Shown in pieces: positions 38,108-48,016 of a stretch of 64,000 nt of DNA. Both the position numbers and the translations under genes were made by a program. The DNA is from Galdieria partita (Eukaryota > Rhodophyta > Bangiophyceae > Galdieriales > Galdieriaceae). A model generated the notes under the pieces. The model did not search any database. It saw only the letters and a list, made by a program, of their open reading frames with translations, and was not told the DNA's origin. How positions within the stretch are numbered: the stretch's first letter is position 1; every line of letters starts with the position of its first letter. The DNA is taken from positions 146,501-210,500 of the forward strand of contig BQMJ01000037.1 of assembly GCA_025991245.1 (NCBI GenBank), read 5' to 3'.

Positions 38108-38939
38108 CTGGTTTGCTTCTAAGCAACCAAAATAAACGACGCAAAACACACGCTTTCCCTCAAAATTTCGGACACGCTATCCGAACAGATTTGTTGAATT
38201 GATGATGCACTGAATGACTGATCGATATTTGTCAACACTTGAGCTTGTCTCCAGTTCATTTAAAAAATATAAAGTGGACATTAAGAAAAAGGAATCTAGG
38301 CGCAAGAACTTTATTATAGCTGAATGCTGTTATAGGAGGTTCATTTCTGTTTTTTGAGAGCTTAATGCTCCCTTTCTCTTATGATTCTTTCCACTATTAC
38401 AATTGAGCAATTGGTTGCAAGAATTGTATTTTTTGTCTTTATGACATTTTCTTGTTACAATTGGAATAACATTAACTATGTAACTTGCTTGCAAGGTTAC
38501 ATAGTCGTGATAAACAACTCATATGAAAGTATTCGTGGTGGAAAAGAATGAAAATATATCTATCTCTGTATATGATAATCTTCAATCAATTCGCTATAGT
38601 CATCCTCCATACAAGGCTTCATATAGGAAAGAGTACTTTGTTATATTGCTTAGATGCTATGCTGATAGACAATTTGCCTGTTGTCTCTACTCTAAAACTG
38701 AATATCAACCTAAGAGTTATGCCATTTCACAAGTTTCGCTCTGTCAAATATTGGTCCTCATTCTCTTCTATACGGAAACTGAAGTGCTCTCATGTTCATT
38801 TTCAATCTGAATTCACCCTTAAGAATTAGTTAGACTGATATTTCCAAGAGTTATATAGTAGAAAAGTGTTTTCATATTACTTTCCATACATACATTTATG
38901 TACCATATATGAAACCCTAAAAATAGACTCGTTCATGAA
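38108..38939. other. Intergenic region between PP6 and TAF6
   Basis: About 830 bp between divergent genes. Short open frames around 38523-38829 have no motifs and overlap one another. It contains a strong inverted repeat at 38475-38505. Confidence 0.5.
38475..38505. repeat. Near-perfect inverted repeat (hairpin)
   Basis: Left arm ACTATGTAACTTGC (38475-38488) is followed directly by TTGCAAGGTTACATAGT (38489-38505), its reverse complement apart from one inserted G and the two-base centre. It could be a dimeric protein-binding operator, a hairpin in a transcript, or a remnant of a foldback element. Confidence 0.75.
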
Positions 38940-40462
38940 ATGAAATCTTCCAAAAAGCGTTTGAAATTTTATGAAATCGACATGACGGAAGCGACACTTA
39001 GGAAGGAAACTTGTCAAGCAGTGGCTCAGTATATTCTAGGAGTTGAAAGTGTTTCTGAAGATGTTTCTGTTACTGTAATAGAAGAAACTGAGTACAGGTT
39101 GAGGCAACTTCTTCAAGAGGCAGTCAAATTTATGAGGAACTCCAAACGTACGAAACTCTTACCAAAAGATATTAATTCGGCTCTTCGTCTTGAGAATTTG
39201 GAGCCCATATTTGGATATGCAGCACCCAGAAGAAAACAGTTTCGTGCAGTAAAAAGCTGCCCTGGTTTATATGTGTTGGATGACGACTTGGTGGGATTAC
39301 TTTCTTGACGTTTTTCTGGTATATACTCATATTCTTTTGCGTAGGTGGATTTGAAACGAGCTTTAGATGAGCCTCTTCCAAAAGCACCTTTTGAACCGGC
39401 TTTAGAAGCGCATTGGCTGGCAGTTGAAGGTGTTCAACCAGCCATTTGGCAGAATCCCCTACGAGATAGGTTAAAGGATGCGAAAATCTCAAGGTATCTT
39501 AGAAGTTGTTTATTTGTCGTTCTTTTGCTGATTTCTTTAGTGATTCTGTTCCTGTTGATGCACTAAAGCCTCTAAAACATGCATTGTCGAAGGAGTTTCA
39601 ATTGTTATATGATCACGTTATTTCCATTTTACGAGATGATGATACCGAAAAAAAGAAAGCTTGTTTGAGAGAACTTGCGAGACAACCTGGAATACAGCAA
39701 CTAGTTCCTTACTTCACGTTGTATATTCACGAAGAAGTTCGCCTTTACCACAATGTCACTGAACGTCTGTTTTCTGTCATGCAGCTAACGAGGGCCTTAA
39801 TAACGAATCCGAATATTCACATTGAACCATATTTGCACCAGGTTATGCCTTCTGTTCTTACATGCATTTTAGGTAAACGTCTTTGCTCCAGTTGGATGGA
39901 TCCCCACTGGGATCTTCGTGACTATTCTGCGAGTGTTTTGGGTTTTATTTACAACCATTTTGGTCCAAATTATGCAACACTACAGACGAGAGTGACAAAG
40001 ACCCTCATTAGTGCGTTATTGGATGGGAATCGTCCATTAACCACTCGTTATGGTGCCATTGTAGGTTTAGTGAGTTTGGGTCTTCGCGAAGTTCAAATTT
40101 GTTTGATGCCTCATTTGCCATATTTGTCTCAACAAACAGAAGCTGATCTGAGTGGCTCTGATTTGGAAGACGAACGTAGACTTTCATTGGCGAAGATTTA
40201 TGGTGCTCTTATATTGGCTGCTCATGTTTGTTTAAAGCAGAACGACATAAAAGGAATCCCTAGCGATGTTACTACGAATGAAGATAACAATGATTATCCA
40301 GAAACTGGTATCTACACTATCCATATAGAAACTTTTCGCAGTTTTGATTCAGAGGAGAAGAATAGATTATCATCTTTTGTACCCAAATATGATTCTCTTG
40401 TGGAAGTTTTATATGAACAGTTTGGTGATTCTGTGTTTCCTACACTCTCAAATTATTTTTAG
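38940..40462 (+). CDS. TAF6: TFIID/SAGA-type subunit TAF6
   Basis: Histone-fold subunit of TFIID that pairs with TAF9. Exons 38940-39290, 39345-39493, 39541-40462; introns 54 and 47 nt; 473 residues. Histone fold at about 15-85 (TEYRLRQLLQEAVKFMRNSK, LPKDINSALRLENLEPIFGY). A linker follows with ALDEPLPKAPFEPALEAHWL and VEGVQPAIWQNP, matching TAF6. The C-terminal HEAT-repeat domain includes LHQVMPSVLTCILGKRLC, DPHWDLRDYSASVLGFI and TRYGAIVGLVSLG. It lacks the long Pro/Ser/Thr tail of animal TAF6. Confidence 0.93.
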
Positions 40463-40619
40463 GATGAATACATTTTTGATGTGTATCTGTGAGATGCGAA
40501 GTGTTATTTTTCACGAGAGGTTGTTTATGGGTTTTAGAACATTATTTGCAACACTTTGAAAGAGCTACGTTTCTCATTGTTGTTGAGTATTGAACGTAAA
40601 TGGTGAATTGTATTTGGTT

Positions 40620-41065
40620 ATGAAAACAAGGCCTTTGTTTTGGAATCATCTTTTGAACGCTGTGTGTAGAAAACTACCAACAGCGCAACAAACTTTAGCT
40701 TTTTTTCAACGTCCAACTACTATTGCCTTTGGTGGAGGAGTTACTTTTATTGCCTTGTTCTATGCAGTCGTCATAAGCAACGAGTGGCAGACTCATATAA
40801 ACGAGTTACAAAATCAGTTGAATAGGAATAAGCAAAAGGTAGAAAGCTCTTTTGTGTTTTAGTAAAAGATTTCAATGTTTGTTGTTAGTGGCAAACTGAA
40901 CGTTTATCCCTGGATTCAAAAGTGTCTCGGTTAGAATTGAGCTTGAACCGTACCGAGTTGGAGTTGTCCTCTACATTTGAAAGTGTTCCAAGGAACGGTA
41001 GTAACTGGTCAAAATCAGTCATTGAATTGAAATATGATGAGTGTATGGCGAAGAAGAAGAAGTAA
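40620..41065 (+). CDS. Small membrane protein with coiled coil, unknown function
   Basis: Predicted two-exon gene (40620-40838, 40889-41065; intron 50 nt) for about 131 residues. One hydrophobic segment (TIAFGGGVTFIALFYAVVIS) near residues 37-56, then a helix with heptad spacing (ELQNQLNRNKQKWQTERLSL, SKVSRLELSLNRTELEL). The C-terminus is KKKK, similar to an ER-retrieval dilysine tail. The frame continues cleanly over the splice, which supports the gene, but I recognise no family. It may be a single-pass organelle or ER protein. Confidence 0.58.
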
Positions 41066-41380
41066 GACTGTATGAAAAAGGCTCATTCGTTATTTTTTCG
41101 GAGAATTGTGTATATTCAAGTTTCCTACTTGATGTTTGTCCAAGTCAAGAGAGTTGCTTTGTGTTGTGACTTGTCACAGAGAGAAAAGAGTATATACGTG
41201 TCTCTACTGGATTGATATTCAGACATTGAAAATACTATTTTCTTGTTGCCTTGCTATTTTATTTACTAGTTTCATATGATGGAATAGTTTAGAGTGTTTG
41301 TTATATAAAGTATTGTACAGTTTGCAATCTTTTAGAGGAAACCGAGCATTCAACCAATGTAGTTTCTCGCTATTCACACG

Positions 41381-42682
41381 ATGTGGAGAAAAGCGACAGA
41401 AAGAACAATTCATTGTTTGTCTTTTCCAAAACATTCTTTGGAAAGAAACTTTTGCACAGCAAGAGAATATGACGTTGCTATTGTTGGTGCTGGTATTGTT
41501 GGCATGGCTACTGCAAGAGAATTGGCACAACTTTATCCAGACAAGAAGATTGTGGTACTCGAAAGAGAACATCAAGTAGCCCAACACCAAAGCAAACATA
41601 ACAGTGGTGTCATTCACGCAGGAATATTTTATAAACCAAAAAGTAACAAGGCCCGATTATGTGTCCAAGGCGCTTCTTTGATGTACGAATACTTGAAAGA
41701 ACATAAAATACCGCATGAAAGGGTAGGAAAGTTGATAGTTGCTACAAACACTGAGGAATCCGAGCAACTTGACAACCTATTTCAACGAGGTGTTCAAAAT
41801 GGTGTAAAAGATCTGGAGTTGATTGATGAAGAAAGAATTCATCAATTGGAGCCTTGTGTACGAGGAAAAAGAGCACTTTATTCTCCACATACCGGAATTT
41901 GCAATTTTGAGATGGTTACTAAAAGCTTCGAAAGCGAATTTCTACAATCTCATCGACGACATATGATGAAAGGATTTCTTGTTACAAGGTTTCATACCAA
42001 GAATTCAGACGTGATTGAAATTCAAGGAATAGATCGTAACGACTCGAATACTTATTCAGTATATGCCAATCATGTCATATGTTGTGGTGGTTTATCCGCA
42101 GACAATTTGGCAACACTAGCGGGTGGACAGAAATATCCTGTTATCATACCCTTTCGAGGACGTTATCGATTACTAAAGGAAGAAGCAAAGTATCTTGTGA
42201 AGAGAAATATCTATCCAGTCCCTGATCCTAAATATCCTTTTCTAGGAGTGCACTTTACTCCAACTGTACAGGGTCAAATAACAATTGGTCCGAGTGCAGC
42301 ACTTTCTCTAACTAAGAATCCCAGTGCTTCCAAGAATTTGAGAGCCATTCTGGGTGAGAAGGCTTTATGGAATTTTCTCACAAAGAACCTCACTAGTTCA
42401 ATAACTGAAGGATACTATGACGTTTTCCAGAGAGCTTTTGTGAAAAGGGCTCAAAGTTTAGTTCCGAGTTTAAACTGGAGTCATACCACTTTTGGTTGGC
42501 AAGGCGTTAGGGCCCAAGCCATGGCAGAAGATGGTTCTCTCGTAGAAGATTTTGTATTTGAAAGCCTTGGTCCAAAGGGGAAAATGCTGCACGTAAGAAA
42601 CGCTCCTTCTCCAGCAGCAACCTCTTCACTAGCTATAGCAAAGAGTATTTGTGATCGTGCAGCAACAGAATTCTTATGGTAA
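41381..42682 (+). CDS. L2HGDH: L-2-hydroxyglutarate dehydrogenase
   Basis: FAD-dependent mitochondrial enzyme that oxidises L-2-hydroxyglutarate, a side product of malate dehydrogenase, to 2-oxoglutarate. 433 residues, intronless. A leader of about 28 residues rich in Arg/Thr/Ser precedes the FAD-binding motif YDVAIVGAGIVGMATARELA. Family blocks: LEREHQVAQHQSKHNSGVIH, GIFYKPKSNKARLCVQGASL, PFRGRYRLLK, and the C-terminal VRAQAMAEDGSLVEDF with NAPSPAATSSLAIAKSI. No truncation. Confidence 0.93.
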   Translation: MWRKATERTIHCLSFPKHSLERNFCTAREYDVAIVGAGIVGMATARELAQLYPDKKIVVLEREHQVAQHQSKHNSGVIHAGIFYKPKSNKARLCVQGASLMYEYLKEHKIPHERVGKLIVATNTEESEQLDNLFQRGVQNGVKDLELIDEERIHQLEPCVRGKRALYSPHTGICNFEMVTKSFESEFLQSHRRHMMKGFLVTRFHTKNSDVIEIQGIDRNDSNTYSVYANHVICCGGLSADNLATLAGGQKYPVIIPFRGRYRLLKEEAKYLVKRNIYPVPDPKYPFLGVHFTPTVQGQITIGPSAALSLTKNPSASKNLRAILGEKALWNFLTKNLTSSITEGYYDVFQRAFVKRAQSLVPSLNWSHTTFGWQGVRAQAMAEDGSLVEDFVFESLGPKGKMLHVRNAPSPAATSSLAIAKSICDRAATEFLW

Positions 42683-42726
42683 TCATATCGAAATGGTGAA
42701 ACGAAGAAATTTATCGATTTTGGACG

Positions 42727-42885
42727 ATGCCGTTGCTCAACTATCCCAATTTCTCGTCTTTGTCCAACTTGTTTACGTTAACTATAGCAACTACGGGAGG
42801 TATTGCATTGAGTATATTTGCTTATTCGTATATGACGAAAGACAAGAAGAAGGAATCAGGAAGCTCACAGGCTACAGCTAAATGA
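42727..42885 (+). CDS. Possible 52-residue single-pass membrane protein
   Basis: A short frame just downstream of L2HGDH reads MPLLNYPNFSSLSNLF, then a hydrophobic helix (LTIATTGGIALSIFAYSYM), then KDKKKESGSSQATAK and a stop. The order short polar head, one membrane span, basic tail is typical of small organelle-membrane subunits. A different frame is also open over the same bases (42693-42881), so one of the two is chance. No family recognised. Confidence 0.35.
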   Translation: MPLLNYPNFSSLSNLFTLTIATTGGIALSIFAYSYMTKDKKKESGSSQATAK

Positions 42886-45800
42886 ATAGCAAGGCAAGTT
42901 CTAGAGTAAAAGTTGTTGTAACCAATGGTTGAGTCTTGTCTTTCTAGTCCGTTGCTGTTCTTATCTGAGACTATTTCCTTTATGTGGATTGATTCTGTAG
43001 TTCACATGAAAAGCTCAAGTGTTGAATACAATAAAGTGTCGGATCACTTTTGGACGAGCTGCGGTTGAGAGTTACTGGGCTCTTCAAAAGTTCTTGTTCT
43101 ATGGCATGAACAGTTTCCTTTTGAGAACTGTCACTATCATTGTATCTGCTTATAACAGAAGTTTATTGCTATGTTTTGTTCCTACAAACAAAAGTATGAC
43201 TGCAACATATCTGAACAGAGCTTCTTGGAAAGATTGACCTCGTGCAAATATGATTTGACATAGTAAAGGCTATGCCTTTCTTCCGTTTCGTTATATCTCA
43301 GAAGACCTTCTCCCTGTTGTGTTGAACAATATTAATGATTTGTAGAAAGTCTATTCCAAAGCAGTCTTTTGCTTGTGATTTTGAGAAGTTTTACACTCTT
43401 AAAAACGCCCTAGCTTGGATTGCGATATCTTAAAGTTTCGTTCATCGTTTACGAGTCCTTTCTCCATTTCTCTAAAATAACTCTGTAGCAAGTGGTCAAA
43501 CTTTTCTTGGTTGAGAAATAGACCATTTCTGTACAAACCACATACTTTAAACTCTGATTCACAAAACAAATGAGAGGTAGATCAATCTGCTTTTCTTATA
43601 CAAAGTATAGGTTTATTCTGATAAATCTTTGTAAACAAGGGGCTTCAGTTGAAAACGAATCATAGCAGTTAGTAGTTCACATCCTCTTCTAAAATTGATG
43701 GCCATCAAATTCGTTGGGCACATGCAAAACACTTTTGGAATAACACGCTTATTGAAACTGACTAGTTTCTGCAATTGTAAGCTAGTACTTTTCAAATTAA
43801 ACACAAAGTGTAATACTCAAGTTCCTCAAACGTCGAGTACAAGAAAAAGCTGTGAATGGTTCAGAAATACTATTGTTACAAGCAGCAACTCTCTTTGTGA
43901 AATGCTATTCACTTTCGTGCTGTTGATTTAAGAATTTCAAATCCTACAAAGAACCCTGTTTTCATTGCACAGTTGTGCATTCTTCATATTCCACCAGTTA
44001 AAAATGTATTCTTGTTCTCATACCTTTCTTTTGGCCATAGCAACGAAGATCAAACTGTGCAAGTGCATTATCAGGTAGTTTCGTGTTCAATCTTCCTTAT
44101 ATTTACTCAAATGTGATTTGTTCTTGAAATATTTCTTTCACTGCACTTTTACCATTTAAACATCAAAGATGCAAAACTAAAAACAAAGTTGAGAGCACAG
44201 CTTTCGGATATCTTGCAATCCAGGTGTTGTAAATGACCAAATTGCGACAATAGTCACACTGGCTATTGCTATTGTTTTTCTCTTGAATTTTTGGCTTCAT
44301 TTTAAAACCAGAACATGATCGATACATATGAACTGCCATCCTACCAATAACTGTAGACTGGTTTGAGACAAAGTCACAAAAGTGCCATTGTACAAAGAAT
44401 CTTAGAAGACTCAGGATGTCACCCAATAAACAGACAATCCAAATATAAGATGATGAAACAATTCAATATTAGATCACTGAGATACGCAGTAAGGGTAACC
44501 ATACAGACTATTTCACAGTAACGAATCGGAAACAATTCTTTTCATGGGCAGAATAGGCAAACAGAATGGCAACTTCAAATGAAATAGAAGAAAAATATTC
44601 TTACAAAGACATACTGATCAAATAAAAGAAGAAAGGGAGAGGAAAGGGATTGTTCAAGCAATAACGCCGACTATACTGCTGTACTTGTGGAGCTTCCAGG
44701 TTTGGGTCAATAATATTGTTTCCCGTGCGACCATTACTTTGTGTCCGTTGACGCTTTAAGCTGTCACTATAAAAAGAAAGCCCATAAAAGACGTTTAAAG
44801 GACTCATAGGAGACTCCATATTCGCTCCATGAAGCAGAAGCCGGGGGTGGTTTATTCACTCCAGACAACGGAAAACCTCAAAGACCTGGCACTCATTGAA
44901 GTTCTCGAAAGGAATCACGAGTGAACTCTGTATTGAAAACTCTTCCTAAGAAGGCTCTTGGTGCTACGTTTAGAAGTCTTATCATAAAATACTCTCCATG
45001 TCTCTGTAGCATAGTTTTGCCAAACTTTCGTAAGACGTTTTCAAATAATCGACTGCTTATGAGAGAAATTGAGTATCTGTTGCCAGCCTTTTTCAATTTG
45101 GTCGTGCCGTATTTTCTATGTTTCTTGAGGTTATTTACTCTTCGAAGAAAAGATGGTGTAAAGTATTCCATCCGACTTTTCGTAGCCAAATTTTAAAATA
45201 TTTCATATCGTCGTGTAGAAAATCTGTCCAGTGATTGCTGCGAAAACTTGTCCAAGTAGCCAAAAAGTGAATGAATTCAGTTGATGAGTAAATTGACTAA
45301 TTGTCCATGTCGCTTGTAAATGTCGCAAGAGTCAGATTTATACACATTGCCTTATCTCTTCTTCGCTACTGTGTTCTGAATGGGACAGAAACAGCGGTTC
45401 ATAGTCAAAAGTGGATCATGGAAGCAATTTCCACTACAACAATAATCCAAAGTTTTATTTGGAATTACTTTCTATAAGAACAAGATAACAAAGCCTTGAT
45501 TTTGATACAAAAATTTCTATCGTTCAAAACATTTTGTGCTACCTTCTAGTAGATTGGCCATTGAATAATAGTTGCAGTAGAACTGATTGGATTGTACGAA
45601 TGAAACAACGTCCTACATCTATGCACGTACAGACTCACAACTCTCTCTCCCCCCTTTCTCTATGTGTCTGTATGTGTATATCTGTAGTGCCTAGAATGTA
45701 TTCAACTGCATCAACGCTTAAAGTAGACACGCCGATTGTCTGTATTACGTACTTCAATTGGAAATCTGATTTTTGTGATATTGGAATTGGCAATGCTTGA

Positions 45801-46825
45801 AAAGTTTAGCTCCATTGAAAGTTTCCAAATACTCAACAAGGCTTTGTAAAGACATTGACCAAAAGGAACTTGAGAAAAATCCTATGAGCTCATCAAGAAC
45901 GTTTTCTAACACAGATTCCAGCGTCCTTTACCTTTGATTCACTTTGGTATTCAACTTTAGAACAATAAGAAGTGGTCTGGATAGTCTCTTGAGACAAAGT
46001 CACTCTTCTCTTGATGGAGAGCGACAATACTCTTCAAAATTATCGAAGGCTGTTTTACAAAGAAAATATAAAGGCATTAGAGGAAGTTAAACACTCAAGC
46101 CAATTTTAGATATGAAAACAAACAAATGTTCAAAGTGCTGATGTCTCTCAAAGAACTAGTTGCAATTGGAAGAGTTTACTACTTGGTTCAATCAGCTTGT
46201 ACCTTGATAATGAGCCAAACAAGGAAAGCATGTTACGATGCCTTTATCAAACCTGCAATAGTAGACCTTCAAGGTAACTAGTTTCAGAAAATAGGCCATG
46301 ATTCTACAGAGAAAACTGTTCAAAATCCAGTGAAAAAGACTCACAATATACTAGATAGGGTTTTCTAAATGTAGAATAGTTCTCATACGCTTTTCAAATA
46401 AAACTGAAAGGCTATTTCACGCCAAAACCTTCTTGAGACACCTTGTAAGTTCATAAATTTGCAATGACTTGATGACATTGGTTCTAGTGTTTAGTTGTTT
46501 GGAAAAGTCTTCTGAAACTTTTGTTGTGATGGAGAACAAATACGGGACGCAATATCCAAACTACAAACCTTTAAGAAACTAGAATACTGTAAAGATGCAA
46601 GTCTATTGGAGAAACAATAGTTGTTGGGTAATCAGGAAAAAGATTGTGTCTCTTGAAAATGTATAGCCGTTGTTACAAGATGAGAGTTGTTTGTATCAAA
46701 GGACATTCTTTGGAATTCCTTTTATTCTTTATATATATTTTAGGCATTTGTTTTCGCAGTTGACATACATTCAAAAACGAGAATAAACCTGGAATAATTC
46801 CAACTTACTATCAACAAAAGGTAGT
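42886..46825. other. Gene-poor region, about 3.9 kb
   Basis: No recognisable gene. Short open frames are scattered on both strands without domain motifs. On the minus strand around 44.6-44.9 kb there is a proline/serine-containing open stretch (VNKPPPASASWSEYGVSYES, then KRQRTQSNGRTGNN in another frame) that might be remnants of exons; I cannot build a gene from it. A frame at 44893-45189 (minus) is basic but unrecognised. This marks the start of the accessory half of the window. Confidence 0.5.
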
Positions 46826-48016
46826 TTATGCTGTGCTACAAATTTGCAAGAAAACCATTCCATCAGTAGTATTTAAAAAAGAAAAGCGTACAGAGTCAAG
46901 TTGAAAAGGACCAACAGTAGAACAAGATTCAGAGCTGTTCGAAGTAGCTGTCACTTGAATACCTTGACGAAAGAAACTGGTGGAAAGTGAACCAAAGTCT
47001 CCTCCATTGGAAGAAGAGCCTTGACTTTGAACACTGCCTTGTGCCTGATCTAAAATACTTTGTGCCTGGCTCAAAGCACTGGAAGAACCTGAACCGGTAC
47101 TTGAACCTTGCACTTGCGAAGTGGCATCGCCACCCAATTGACCAGAGGCTGCTTTGGCACCAGCACTGGATGAACCACCATCACTTGAAGAAGCTGTCGC
47201 ACTTGATTCCACACTGGCTTGGAAGAAAGGCTTTGCACAGTTTAAACTCGTGCATATACAATTATCCGATATATTCCAGTAACATTTACAAACATCGTTC
47301 TCTATGCGAGCACAAGGTAGACACTTTTCTTTATACTGCCAAACACAACTCAAGTTCGTAGAAGCTTTTGCACCTCCTTGTGCTGCTGCTGAACCACCAG
47401 AACCAGTGTTTGTCCTTGCATCTGTACTAGTCGTTACTCCGCCAGCTCCTGAAGTGCTACTTGAGGAGTCTTTTGCTGCAGCGTTGCCACTAGTCGCTGT
47501 AGTGCTATCTGCGCTCGTATTGGGAGTATTACCTTGAGCAGCGGAAACACCTGTTCCATTTCCAAATGAAGAAGAAGAAGTAGTCGTTTGCGAACCTTGA
47601 AAGTTTATACCACTGATGTTCTTATCAAAACTAGTTGAACCACTTGAACTTATGGCAGCGCCATTTTGACCGGAGGACGCACTAGAACCAGCAGCTGTTG
47701 AACTCTTACCGTTACTACCTCCTGTAATACCTTTGGCATCTGCAGAGCCAACAGAAGAAGATATGGATGAACTAGAAGTGCCTTGCGAAGTAGTAGAGCT
47801 GGAGTCTTCAGAGGCAGCAGATCCATTTCCAGTAGATTCTACTTGAGAATTGGATGCTGAAGATTGCTTTCCACCCGTTGAAGAAGAGGATCCTGAAGCT
47901 TCTCCATTTCCAGAAGAAAAAGAAGAAGAAAATGTCGTTGTATCAGCTTTTGCAAAATTCATTGCTATGGCTATCACAAATATAACAGTCAAATATAAGC
48001 AAATATATCTTTTCAT
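46826..48016 (-). CDS. Secreted Ser/Gly/Ala-rich protein with central Cys cluster
   Basis: 396-residue intronless protein. It starts with a clear signal peptide (MKRYICLYLTVIFVIAIAMN, cleavage probably after AKA). Most of the rest is low-complexity Ser, Gly, Ala, Thr and Gln (for example STGNGSAASEDSSSTTSQGT). In the middle (about residues 222-262) sits a compact Cys-rich patch (SCVWQYKEKCLPCARIEND, then CKCYWNISDNCICTSLNC) with about ten cysteines, likely disulphide-bonded. N-glycosylation sequons occur (NISD, NLSC, NSSE, NTTD). The C-terminal 60 residues are less repetitive (VGPFQLDSVRFSFLNTTDGM). A cell-wall or extracellular matrix protein is the best guess; no family recognised. Confidence 0.72.
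   Translation of the reverse strand: MKRYICLYLTVIFVIAIAMNFAKADTTTFSSSFSSGNGEASGSSSSTGGKQSSASNSQVESTGNGSAASEDSSSTTSQGTSSSSISSSVGSADAKGITGGSNGKSSTAAGSSASSGQNGAAISSSGSTSFDKNISGINFQGSQTTTSSSSFGNGTGVSAAQGNTPNTSADSTTATSGNAAAKDSSSSTSGAGGVTTSTDARTNTGSGGSAAAQGGAKASTNLSCVWQYKEKCLPCARIENDVCKCYWNISDNCICTSLNCAKPFFQASVESSATASSSDGGSSSAGAKAASGQLGGDATSQVQGSSTGSGSSSALSQAQSILDQAQGSVQSQGSSSNGGDFGSLSTSFFRQGIQVTATSNSSESCSTVGPFQLDSVRFSFLNTTDGMVFLQICSTA

Noticed and set aside
44601-44870. Possible WW-domain or splicing-factor exons (PPPASASWSEYG)
   Set aside because: The stretch is broken by stops in all frames and no splice model gives a recognisable domain.
46987-47537. Plus-strand frames opposite the Ser-rich protein
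   Set aside because: Low-complexity Ser codons on one strand produce long open frames on the other; only the minus strand gives a signal peptide and Cys patch.
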